In this document: positions 1 to 5,674 of the stretch, piece by piece
Layout: every line of letters starts with the position of its first letter
Numbering within the stretch: position 1 is the first letter of the stretch
Source: Pseudomonadota bacterium
GTDB lineage: Bacteria; Pseudomonadota; Alphaproteobacteria; RF32; CAG-239
Assembly: GCA_021617435.1 (NCBI GenBank)
Contig: JAJWCP010000044.1
Coordinates: forward strand, 1 to 11,479
Length of the DNA: 11,479 nucleotides
Reading direction: 5' to 3'
The notes under the pieces: generated by a model
The model's input: only the letters and a program-made list of their open reading frames with translations
Told to the model about the DNA's origin: nothing
Database searches by the model: none
Program-made: the position numbers and the translations under genes

Positions 1-311
1 CTCCGCGTTTTTTTTTTGCAATATTTACGAGTCCGTGCTGTGCATAAGTTGTATTAACTACCCTGTCGGCGTTCCGCCGCCACACCTTCACGGGATGGAA
101 ATTATTTAGAGCCTTCGGCACTATTCTTTCAATTGTGAATGATTGATTGAAAATAAAGGAACAATAAAAGCCAATTTTTTATTAAAGAAGGATATTATAT
201 AAATTAGCTGATTTGATATAATTTCTGCCCTTAATTTATATGTTGTAATTTGGCTAATATGGCGCGGTTATGTGTTTTTTGAAAAAAATGTTTTATGAAC
301 CGATTTTATAA
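1..311. other. AT-rich intergenic stretch with an open frame at the left edge
   Basis: No recognised gene. Bases 190-311 are very AT-rich and show nothing I can assign. Bases 1-121 are GC-richer. On the minus strand they hold a stop-free frame from a GTG at 119-121 to the window edge (about 40 codons, ending in a lysine-rich stretch encoded across a run of ten T at 8-17). A GAAAG-like sequence lies just upstream of that GTG. Bases 64-80 also form a compact hairpin (CGGCG-TTC-CGCCG). Either the 5' end of a gene lying to the left or a structured non-coding segment would fit; I cannot choose between them. I see no clear rho-independent terminator for the gene ending at 312. Confidence 0.4.
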
Positions 312-1949
312 CTATTTTAGGTTGGATGTGTTGTTTTTTTCTGTTTCTGTAACAGTGCCGTTATCATTGATTTTGTATTTGATAAAATCGTATGGATAAT
401 CTATATTATTGCCATGCAGATAATAGGTGTTATCTTCCTCGTTCGGATTATGTATGACAGCACCGATATCTTGCGCAATCATTTTAACCATTTGATAATG
501 CGAAACAACGGGCGGCAAAGCGGCGTTGTTTTTCTTTTTTACAAAGAATGGAACTTTTGCCTGCTCTATAACCAAATTATTATGTCCGTACATGCCGTTA
601 TAATTTATCAATTCGCCGTGGTCTGCCGTAATGTATATGCTGTAATTTTTTCTTTGATTAAGTTTTTCAAATTCAGCCACCATAGAATCTATGGCCATAT
701 CCGTGTATAACAGGGCGTTGTCGTAAGTGTTTTGATAATAGGTGAATCGGTCTTTGCTTTCGGCCGCCGGTTTGAATTTTTCAAACTCTTCTTCTCGTCC
801 TTTGTAACGGTTTTCAAACGGAGAGTGAGGTGAGCGCATGTGTAAAACAACAAAGTGCTTACCGGTTGTGAAATCTATTTCGTTTAATAGTTTTGCCAGC
901 CCTTCGTCATGATATTTACTGAAAAATATGAGTTTCGTATCATTTGTAATTATTTTATCAACGTTCTTTGCGCCAAAACTCATTGTTAAACGTGATTCTT
1001 GGTTTGAAAAATAATATGTTTTATAGCCGGCTTGTTTTGCTAAACGAAAAAGATTGGCCGTTTTTGATTGTAATTCGTTATGATTTGCAGGTTCTCTGAT
1101 TCCGTTAAAGAATAACAACGTAGAAGTTGCGGTGGCTATTCCCCCCGATATGCCTGAGGCAATTTGCCATTCCGGATTGCTTTTAATTCTTTTTTCCATG
1201 CGCGGAAAAGTTTGACGATTATAGCCATATAGCTGGATATGCTGTGAATATAAGCTTTCTCCGAAAATAAGCAAAATATTTTCTGTTTCGGAGGTTGTTG
1301 CAATTTGAGCCGAATAAGGCTTGTAAGTAATATTCAAAGTTTGACTGGCGTCAGGTAAATAACGAAAGAAAAAGTATGAAAATGTGTTAATACTGTTGCG
1401 TAAGCTCGGACGGGTTACGCTGGGCTGAAAATACCAAATGTCTTTGGTGTGCGAAAAAGCGCGATAAGGTTTATGCATGGCTAAATACAGTAAAATAATC
1501 CATATCCACTTTATTTTAACCATGTTGCATTTTTTGAATACGTAAACGCACAAGCCGTACAATATAAGCAACAGCGGAGTGTTAAACCAGGTGGTTCGCA
1601 AATATGATAAATCAAAAATATATTTTGTTTCGCGGGCTATATTCACCAAATTACTTGCTTCAAGCGGGGCGCCGAAATAAGAAAGATAATTCAGCTGTAT
1701 GATTTGCATTAAAAAGATTATTCCGAGAAAGAAAAATGCTGTGTAAGAGCCTGCCAACGAAAGTAAAAAACCAAATAATAAAACTCCGCTGAAAAATAAA
1801 TATTCAAGATGTATGGGCAAATCAAAAATTATTTTTATAACAAAGTCAGGTATAAAAGCTGCCAGAGTAAAACAGATTGTAAACAAAATGTTGTGGTATA
1901 TGTTTTTTCCTTTATATGGCGGTTTTATGTAGTTTGCTATATTAATCAT
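312..1949 (-). CDS. Phosphoethanolamine transferase-like membrane sulfatase-fold protein
   Basis: A 545-residue inner-membrane protein of the EptA/OpgE/CptA type (alkaline phosphatase/sulfatase superfamily). The family moves phosphoethanolamine from phosphatidylethanolamine to lipid A, core sugars or glucans on the periplasmic face. Residues about 20-160 contain four or five hydrophobic segments, and the periplasmic catalytic domain covers about 222-520. The metal and catalytic residues are recognisable: LLIFGES (Glu231), a Thr in GIATATST (Thr273 or Thr275) as probable nucleophile, HMRSPHSPFENRY (about 370-382), and ITADHGE (Asp443, His444) followed by a His456 region. No cysteine occurs after residue 141, so the disulfides typical of EptA and MCR enzymes are missing. 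The gene stands alone, and the ATG at 1949 has only a weak ribosome site. The nearby PE-synthesis genes psd and pssA would supply the donor lipid, but they are not in its operon. The acceptor substrate cannot be told from sequence. Confidence 0.85.
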   Translation of the reverse strand: MINIANYIKPPYKGKNIYHNILFTICFTLAAFIPDFVIKIIFDLPIHLEYLFFSGVLLFGFLLSLAGSYTAFFFLGIIFLMQIIQLNYLSYFGAPLEASNLVNIARETKYIFDLSYLRTTWFNTPLLLILYGLCVYVFKKCNMVKIKWIWIILLYLAMHKPYRAFSHTKDIWYFQPSVTRPSLRNSINTFSYFFFRYLPDASQTLNITYKPYSAQIATTSETENILLIFGESLYSQHIQLYGYNRQTFPRMEKRIKSNPEWQIASGISGGIATATSTLLFFNGIREPANHNELQSKTANLFRLAKQAGYKTYYFSNQESRLTMSFGAKNVDKIITNDTKLIFFSKYHDEGLAKLLNEIDFTTGKHFVVLHMRSPHSPFENRYKGREEEFEKFKPAAESKDRFTYYQNTYDNALLYTDMAIDSMVAEFEKLNQRKNYSIYITADHGELINYNGMYGHNNLVIEQAKVPFFVKKKNNAALPPVVSHYQMVKMIAQDIGAVIHNPNEEDNTYYLHGNNIDYPYDFIKYKINDNGTVTETEKNNTSNLK

Positions 1950-2130
1950 TTTTTCTGCCGTCGGGATAAAATTACGAAATTGTTTTTAATAGGCATACAG
2001 TAATCAAATTGCTGATGGAATCAACAGTTTTTTAACAGTTTTACCATTTTTATCGGCGGTTTATGATAATATTGCTTCGGTCTTGATTTTTTGCTGTTTA
2101 TAATAGCATTCGGTTTGGTTACGGAGCTAA

Positions 2131-2160
2131 ATAAAAAGGTCGGAAATTTTTCCGACCTTT
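2131..2160 (-). terminator. Rho-independent terminator of rplM-rpsI
   Basis: A perfect 10-bp stem (AAAGGTCGGA at 2135-2144 and TCCGACCTTT at 2151-2160) closes a 6-base loop. Read on the minus strand it ends in CCTTTTTATTT. It lies 33 bases past the rpsI stop codon, so it ends the ribosomal operon before the phosphoethanolamine transferase gene. Confidence 0.9.
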
Positions 2161-2192
2161 GTTGAAAATATAATATATTTTCTTTGTGCCAA

Positions 2193-2678
2193 TTAACGTT
2201 TGCTGAATTGGTAAGAACGACGAGCTTTGGCTCTGCCGTATTTTTTACGTTCAACAACACGGTCATCACGAGTTAAGAAACCGGCCTGTTTCAAAACAGT
2301 GCGCAATTCCGGCTCGTATTCATTCAAAGCTTTTGAAATGCCGTGTTTAATGGCACCGGCCTGACCGGACAATCCGCCGCCTTTAACAGTGCAAACAACG
2401 TCAAATTCATTAACGCGGTTGGTAACTTCAAACGGTTGATTGATAATCATTTTCAAAACCGGACGGGCAAAATACTGATCAAGAGATTTTTCATTGATGG
2501 TAATGTTGCCTTTACCGGGCATAACCCAAACGCGGGCAACAGCGTCTTTTCTTTTGCCGGTGGCATAAGCGCGACCTTGTTTGTCTTTGTTGGCTTTACG
2601 AACAACTTTAGCTTCAGCGGCGGCAGTTGTTGAGGCAGCAGCTTTAATATCCTGCAAAGATTCAATTTTTTTAGCCAT
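2193..2678 (-). CDS. rpsI: 30S ribosomal protein S9 (uS9)
   Basis: The product (161 residues) is uS9 of the small subunit, whose C-terminal tail reaches the P-site tRNA. The core starts at about residue 36 with YATGKRKDAVARVWV, continues through GNITINEKSLDQYF and GGGLSGQAGAIKHGI, and ends with the diagnostic RRSYQFSKR tail. About 30 extra N-terminal residues (Ala/Lys-rich) make it longer than the roughly 130-residue E. coli protein; such extensions are common in alphaproteobacteria. The ATG overlaps the rplM stop codon by one base (TAATG). An AAGGAG ribosome site lies inside the end of rplM, so the two genes are probably translationally coupled. It is the second and last gene of the operon, followed by the hairpin terminator at 2131-2160. 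Confidence 0.98.
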   Translation of the reverse strand: MAKKIESLQDIKAAASTTAAAEAKVVRKANKDKQGRAYATGKRKDAVARVWVMPGKGNITINEKSLDQYFARPVLKMIINQPFEVTNRVNEFDVVCTVKGGGLSGQAGAIKHGISKALNEYEPELRTVLKQAGFLTRDDRVVERKKYGRAKARRSYQFSKR

Positions 2679-3145
2679 TATAAAGCACTCCTTTTGTTTT
2701 TCGGGTTACGAGCGGCAATATCCAAAATTTCAGGATTTTGCGCAGTATGCGGATGTTCGTTGCCGGCATAAACTTTAAGTTTTGACATTTGTTGACGTCC
2801 CATCGGGTTGCGGGTAATCATACGTTCAACAGCTTTTTCAATAACGCGTTCCGGAAAACGACCGGCTAAAATTTTAGCAGGAGTGGTTTCTTTAATACCG
2901 CCAATCCAACCGGTGTGTTTGAAATATTTTTTATGGGTAAGTTTTTTGCCGGTTAATTTAACTTTGTCAGCGTTAACAACGACAACATAGTCGCCGCAGT
3001 CAAGGTTAGGAACAAAGCAAGGTTTGTGTTTACCGCGTAAAATTTTAGCAACTTCAGCTGCCAAGCGGCCGAGCACAACGCCTTCAGCATCAACAACATA
3101 CCATTTTCTCTCAATATCTGAGGGTTTGGTTGCATATGTAGTCAT
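2678..3145 (-). CDS. rplM: 50S ribosomal protein L13 (uL13)
   Basis: The product (155 residues) is uL13, an early-assembling large-subunit protein. Diagnostic segments are ERKWYVVDAEGVVLGRLA near the N-terminus, GKHKP and DCGDYVVVVNADKVKLTGKKL, YFKHTGWIGGIKE in the middle, and MITRNPMGRQQMSKLKVYAGNEHPH near the C-terminus. I chose the ATG at 3145. The frame stays open to 3235, but those 30 extra residues are hydrophobic, unlike any L13, and would overlap the promoter at 3192-3219. A purine-rich AAGAAAGAG lies upstream of the chosen start. It is first in the rplM-rpsI pair, an almost universal bacterial operon. Confidence 0.98.
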   Translation of the reverse strand: MTTYATKPSDIERKWYVVDAEGVVLGRLAAEVAKILRGKHKPCFVPNLDCGDYVVVVNADKVKLTGKKLTHKKYFKHTGWIGGIKETTPAKILAGRFPERVIEKAVERMITRNPMGRQQMSKLKVYAGNEHPHTAQNPEILDIAARNPKNKRSAL

Positions 3146-3191
3146 ATTTTTCTCTTTCTTAAAAAATAGAAGGTTTGTTAAATTCGGGTTA

Positions 3192-3219
3192 AATATACAT
3201 AAATATTTGCAATTGTCAA
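3192..3219 (-). promoter_or_regulatory. Sigma70-type promoter of rplM-rpsI
   Basis: On the minus strand there is a perfect TTGACA (3214-3219), a 16-base spacer and TATATT (3192-3197). Transcription would begin near 3185, giving a leader of about 40 bases before the rplM ATG. A strong promoter suits a ribosomal operon and supports the downstream start choice for rplM. Confidence 0.8.
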
Positions 3220-3240
3220 CAATAAAAAACGCCATAAATA

Positions 3241-3286
3241 CAATAAGTTGGCGCGCGGTATTATAATACCCCTAGCCAACTTATTG
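3241..3286. repeat. Nested perfect inverted repeat between pssA and rplM
   Basis: Outer arms CAATAAGTTGGC (3241-3252) and GCCAACTTATTG (3275-3286) match over 12 bp. Within their 22-base interval sits a second perfect 14-bp palindrome, GGTATTATAATACC (3257-3270). It lies 17 bases past the pssA stop codon and upstream of the rplM promoter. It could end or stabilise the 3' end of the psd-pssA transcript. However, no T-run follows directly on the minus strand (the next is about 13 bases away), so it is not a classic rho-independent terminator. A dispersed repeat unit or a protein-binding palindrome is possible. Confidence 0.75.
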
Positions 3287-3303
3287 ATTTTGCTTATTTT
3301 AGC

Positions 3304-4092
3304 TCAATTTGCTTTTTTATATTTATTTTTATCGTAAGCAAATTTTACGATTCCGAACGGAATTGAAAGCGCATATACGCCGGTTATGGTGCCTAAAGTT
3401 ATCCACGGCTGCGAGAGCATAAAGTGAATAAACAGCGCCACTAAAATCATTAACGGCAAGAACATATAAGTCTGCACTTTAAGCTTTTTTAAGGAGATTG
3501 TCGGGATGCGACTAACCATTAAAAAGGCGACCAGAAACATCAAAATACTGCAAAAAGTATTTGAGCGCAAAACAACTTCGCTTTCCGGAAAATCAAAAGT
3601 GATAAGTATCGGCATTATCGCCAAAGCGGCGGCGGCAGGAGCCGGAACGCCGACAAAATAATGCGACCAATATTCAGGCTGATTGTTATCTTCAAGCATG
3701 GTATTGAAACGAGCAAGCCGCATAGCCATGCCCATAGCGAACAACAAGCAGAAGAACCAACCGAATTTAGGCAAATCAAACAATGTCCAACGATACATTA
3801 AAATTGCCGGAGCTACACCGAAGCTGACAAAGTCAGATAACGAATCCAATTCGGCGCCGAATTTTGAAGAGGCTTTCAAAAAGCGGGCAACGCGTCCGTC
3901 AAGTCCGTCAAACAAGGCGGCTAAAAAAATGCAGATGACGGCTTTGACCCAATCATCCTGCACGGCGTATCTGATTGAAGTAACGCCGGAGCACAAAGCC
4001 ATCATGGTTACCATGTTCGGGGCTAATTTGCGAAACGGAACCTCAGTTAATTTTTGTTTTGAAAACAAAAGCTTGTTATTAAGTTTTTTCAT
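3304..4092 (-). CDS. pssA: CDP-diacylglycerol--serine O-phosphatidyltransferase
   Basis: The product makes phosphatidylserine from CDP-diacylglycerol and serine in the inner membrane, the step before decarboxylation to phosphatidylethanolamine. Its 262 residues contain the full CDP-alcohol phosphotransferase signature at 62-87: Asp62, Asp65-Gly66, Ala69-Arg70, Gly79, Asp83 and Asp87. About six to eight hydrophobic segments surround it and continue to residue 250. This is the membrane-embedded type II synthase, not the phospholipase-D-like E. coli enzyme. Its ATG overlaps the psd stop by one base, and an AAGGAGAT ribosome site lies within the end of psd, so coupled translation is likely. The order psd then pssA is common in alphaproteobacteria. 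The nested inverted repeat at 3241-3286 follows it. Confidence 0.95.
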   Translation of the reverse strand: MKKLNNKLLFSKQKLTEVPFRKLAPNMVTMMALCSGVTSIRYAVQDDWVKAVICIFLAALFDGLDGRVARFLKASSKFGAELDSLSDFVSFGVAPAILMYRWTLFDLPKFGWFFCLLFAMGMAMRLARFNTMLEDNNQPEYWSHYFVGVPAPAAAALAIMPILITFDFPESEVVLRSNTFCSILMFLVAFLMVSRIPTISLKKLKVQTYMFLPLMILVALFIHFMLSQPWITLGTITGVYALSIPFGIVKFAYDKNKYKKAN

Positions 4093-4799
4093 TATTTAAT
4101 ATCTCCTTCAACGCGCGGAGCATCTGATTTAAGATTAGCCAAAACGGTTTCACCGGCAACCATGGTTTGACCGATGCAAACCTGCGGTTCAATATCGGTC
4201 GGCAAGTAAACGTCTAAGCGCGAGCCAAAGCGGATAAGACCGAATCTTTCGCCTGCTTGATAAGTTTGTCCTTCTTTGGCAAAGCAAACAATGCGGCGGG
4301 CAATTAATCCGGCAATTTGCACAAAAGCGATTTCTTTGCCGCATTCAGTACGCATAGCCAAAAGCTGACGTTCATTGTCTTTGCTGGCTTTATCAAGCGT
4401 GGCGTTAAAAAATTTACCTTTAATATAGGCAAGGCGTAAAATTTTACCGGTTGCAGGGGCGCGGTTAACATGTACGTTGAAAACGCTCATGAAAATGCTG
4501 ATACGATTAAAGGTTTTGTTGTTTAATCCGAGTTCTTCAGGACCGGTGACGCGGGTTATCATCTGCACAACGCCGTCAGCAGGGGAAACAACCACATCTT
4601 TAATTTGCGGAGTAACGCGATCCGGATCGCGGAAAAAGTAGTAGCACCAAATGGTTAAAACAAGACCGATAACGCCGAGCGGCAACCAAATAATTGCCAA
4701 TAACGCGGTTATGGCAGCAAAAATACTGATAAAACGCCAACCTTCATTATTAATATTGGGGAAAATGTATCTTTGCAAAGACATATCAATTTTTCTCAT
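4092..4799 (-). CDS. psd: Phosphatidylserine decarboxylase proenzyme, short type
   Basis: The product decarboxylates phosphatidylserine to phosphatidylethanolamine at the inner membrane. The 235-residue protein is of the short (PSD-A) class: a membrane segment at about 20-50, RDPDR at 57-61, VVSPADG at 70-76 (Asp74), FNVHVNRAP at 107-115 (His110), and FGSRLDVYLP around 191. Cleavage between Gly192 and Ser193 would produce the pyruvoyl prosthetic group. I chose the ATG at 4799 because an AGAAAGG ribosome site lies upstream and the length suits the family. An in-frame ATG five codons further in (4784) is an alternative. The frame is open to 4961, but that 54-residue extension is hydrophobic and AT-rich and abuts the divergent tRNA promoter. 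It is followed directly by pssA. Confidence 0.94.
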   Translation of the reverse strand: MRKIDMSLQRYIFPNINNEGWRFISIFAAITALLAIIWLPLGVIGLVLTIWCYYFFRDPDRVTPQIKDVVVSPADGVVQMITRVTGPEELGLNNKTFNRISIFMSVFNVHVNRAPATGKILRLAYIKGKFFNATLDKASKDNERQLLAMRTECGKEIAFVQIAGLIARRIVCFAKEGQTYQAGERFGLIRFGSRLDVYLPTDIEPQVCIGQTMVAGETVLANLKSDAPRVEGDIK

Positions 4800-4923
4800 T
4801 AAAAAGACCTTTCTGTTAAATAAAAACCAAAACACCGAAACGCTGTTTCCGCCGTATTTTGGCTGAGTCGTTACAATAACAAAAACAGAAAAACACAAAA
4901 ATAAAAAAATTACAAGTTTTATG

Positions 4924-4952
4924 TTGCATTTATAAAAATATATGGTTATAAG
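4924..4952 (+). promoter_or_regulatory. Promoter of tRNA-Leu
   Basis: TTGCAT (4924-4929), a 17-base spacer and TATAAG (4947-4952) lie upstream of the tRNA. A start near 4959 would leave about 12 bases of 5' leader for RNase P to remove. The spacing and hexamers are close to the sigma70 consensus. Confidence 0.65.
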
Positions 4953-4970
4953 TATGCTCATAAAATTTAT

Positions 4971-5057
4971 GCGCTTGTGGCGGAACAGGTAGACGCTGCA
5001 GACTTAAAATCTGTTGGAGGCAACTCCGTGCCGGTTCGATTCCGGCCTAGCGCACCA
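4971..5057 (+). tRNA. tRNA-Leu (anticodon UAA)
   Basis: An 87-base class II tRNA with encoded CCA. The anticodon stem GCAGA/TCTGT closes the loop CTTAAAA with TAA at 5005-5007, which decodes UUA and UUG. The variable arm GGAG-GCAA-CTCC marks it as a leucine (class II) tRNA. The T arm is GCCGG-TTCGATT-CCGGC. The acceptor stem GCGCTTG/CTAGCGC has one T-T mismatch at the sixth pair. The last 16 bases (5042-5057) recur at 5207-5222, which suggests that this gene has served as an integration target. Confidence 0.95.
5042..5057 (+). repeat. Direct repeat copy 1 (tRNA-Leu 3' end, possible att core)
   Basis: CCGGCCTAGCGCACCA, the end of the T arm, acceptor strand and CCA of tRNA-Leu. It is identical to 5207-5222. 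Tyrosine recombinases of integrative elements commonly use the 3' end of a tRNA gene and leave such a duplication. No integrase is visible in the window, so the att reading is inference. Confidence 0.7.
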
Positions 5058-5094
5058 ATAAAAAAGCCACCCTTGCGGTGGCTTTTTTATTGGT
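5054..5094 (+). terminator. Terminator directly after tRNA-Leu
   Basis: An 18-bp perfect inverted repeat: ACCAATAAAAAAGCCACC at 5054-5071 and its complement at 5077-5094, with a 5-base loop. The GC core GCCACC/GGTGGC followed by TTTTTTATT is a standard rho-independent terminator on the plus strand. The stem is symmetric, with A-tract and T-tract, so it can work in both directions. Its outer four pairs include the tRNA ACCA end itself. Confidence 0.9.
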
Positions 5095-5115
5095 ATGATA
5101 AACAGGCTATCAAAG

Positions 5116-5182
5116 CGGCACGGGTGCCGGTTTGACTACAAGTGAAAGCGATACGAGGTATCGCGGTAAACCGTCAGGTTTA
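5116..5182. repeat. Cluster of three short perfect hairpins between the tRNA-end repeats
   Basis: Three stems follow one another: CGGCAC-GG-GTGCCG (5116-5129), GCGATAC-GAG-GTATCGC (5148-5164) and TAAACC-GTCA-GGTTTA (5167-5182). No open frame or known RNA is recognised here. The segment lies between two copies of the tRNA 3' end, so it may be recombinase arm sites, a structured RNA or a small repeat element. Confidence 0.6.
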
Positions 5183-5206
5183 TGAGCGCAGTGCAGCGAA
5201 GCTAAG

Positions 5207-5222
5207 CCGGCCTAGCGCACCA
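5207..5222 (+). repeat. Direct repeat copy 2 (tRNA-Leu 3' end, possible att core)
   Basis: An exact 16-base copy of 5042-5057, 165 bases downstream of the first, including the CCA. Its left flank makes a near-perfect inverted repeat over the core, GCTAAGCC/GGCCTAGC (5201-5216, one A-C mismatch), which the tRNA copy does not have. The remaining tRNA body is absent, so it is not a second tRNA. It is followed by its own terminator at 5230-5270. Confidence 0.7.
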
Positions 5223-5229
5223 TTTAGAA

Positions 5230-5270
5230 AATAAAGGGTTTGCGGAAAATTGCAAACCTTTTATTTTTTC
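5230..5270 (+). terminator. Rho-independent terminator after the second tRNA-end copy
   Basis: The arms AATAAAGGGTTTGC (5230-5243) and GCAAACCTTTTATT (5252-5265) pair over 14 bp with one G-U. They enclose the loop GGAAAATT and are followed by a T-run to 5269. One of this hairpin and the one at 5054-5094 is presumably the original tRNA terminator; the other may have come with the inserted segment. Confidence 0.85.
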
Positions 5271-5674
5271 TTCTGAAGTTGAATCTGTCCCTAATTTGTC
5301 CCCAATTTTAGCATTAAAAGCAATTAAAAAGCTCTATTGTTATAGGATAAAGAAAAGGAATCTTCTTGCGAGGAAAAGAATTTTATGCTATAAATATAAA
5401 TGAATGATATTATTTTTAAATTATAATGACTGGAGGCATAGCTGCAGGTTATGTTTGGTTTAATAGAAGTCATTTAATAACTTTTGATAAAATTTGGTGC
5501 TCGGCTCCAACTGATTAAGGACGTTTTACTGCGAGTCCGGACGCTCCGATAGGTGTGGTCTGTTTGGTTGTTCCCTTTGTTTTAAGCATTGACCGATTTT
5601 TGAAAAAAGTTAACTTGATGGAAATTTTACAAAGCATTGCAGTGATTGCCAACGGTATAAAAACAAAAACAGTT
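5271..5674 (+). other. Leader region of the unknown gene, no confident gene
   Basis: About 400 AT-rich bases. At 5287-5305 there is a tandem-like pair CTGTCCCTAA/TTGTCCCCAA. A possible 30-codon reading frame starts at ATG 5426 and ends at TAA 5516-5518. The same frame then stays open straight into the next gene, so it could be a leader peptide or the remnant of a longer reading frame broken by that stop. Short palindromes occur at 5537-5544 (GTCCGGAC) and 5607-5616 (AAGTTAACTT). I see no good promoter. Confidence 0.35.

Noticed and set aside
2021..2269. Minus-strand 82-residue frame over the end of rpsI
   Set aside because: It is out of frame with rpsI, runs through the operon terminator hairpin and resembles no protein.
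3146..3235. 30-residue N-terminal extension of rplM
   Set aside because: It would be translated through the strong promoter at 3192-3219 and does not resemble L13.
4800..4961. 54-residue N-terminal extension of psd
   Set aside because: It is AT-rich and lies beyond a good ribosome site at the internal ATG; family length agrees with the shorter protein.
5101..5222. Second, degenerate tRNA ending in CCA
   Set aside because: Only the last 16 bases match tRNA-Leu. No anticodon arm, D arm or matching 5' acceptor strand can be drawn upstream, so a duplicated 3' end is the simpler reading.
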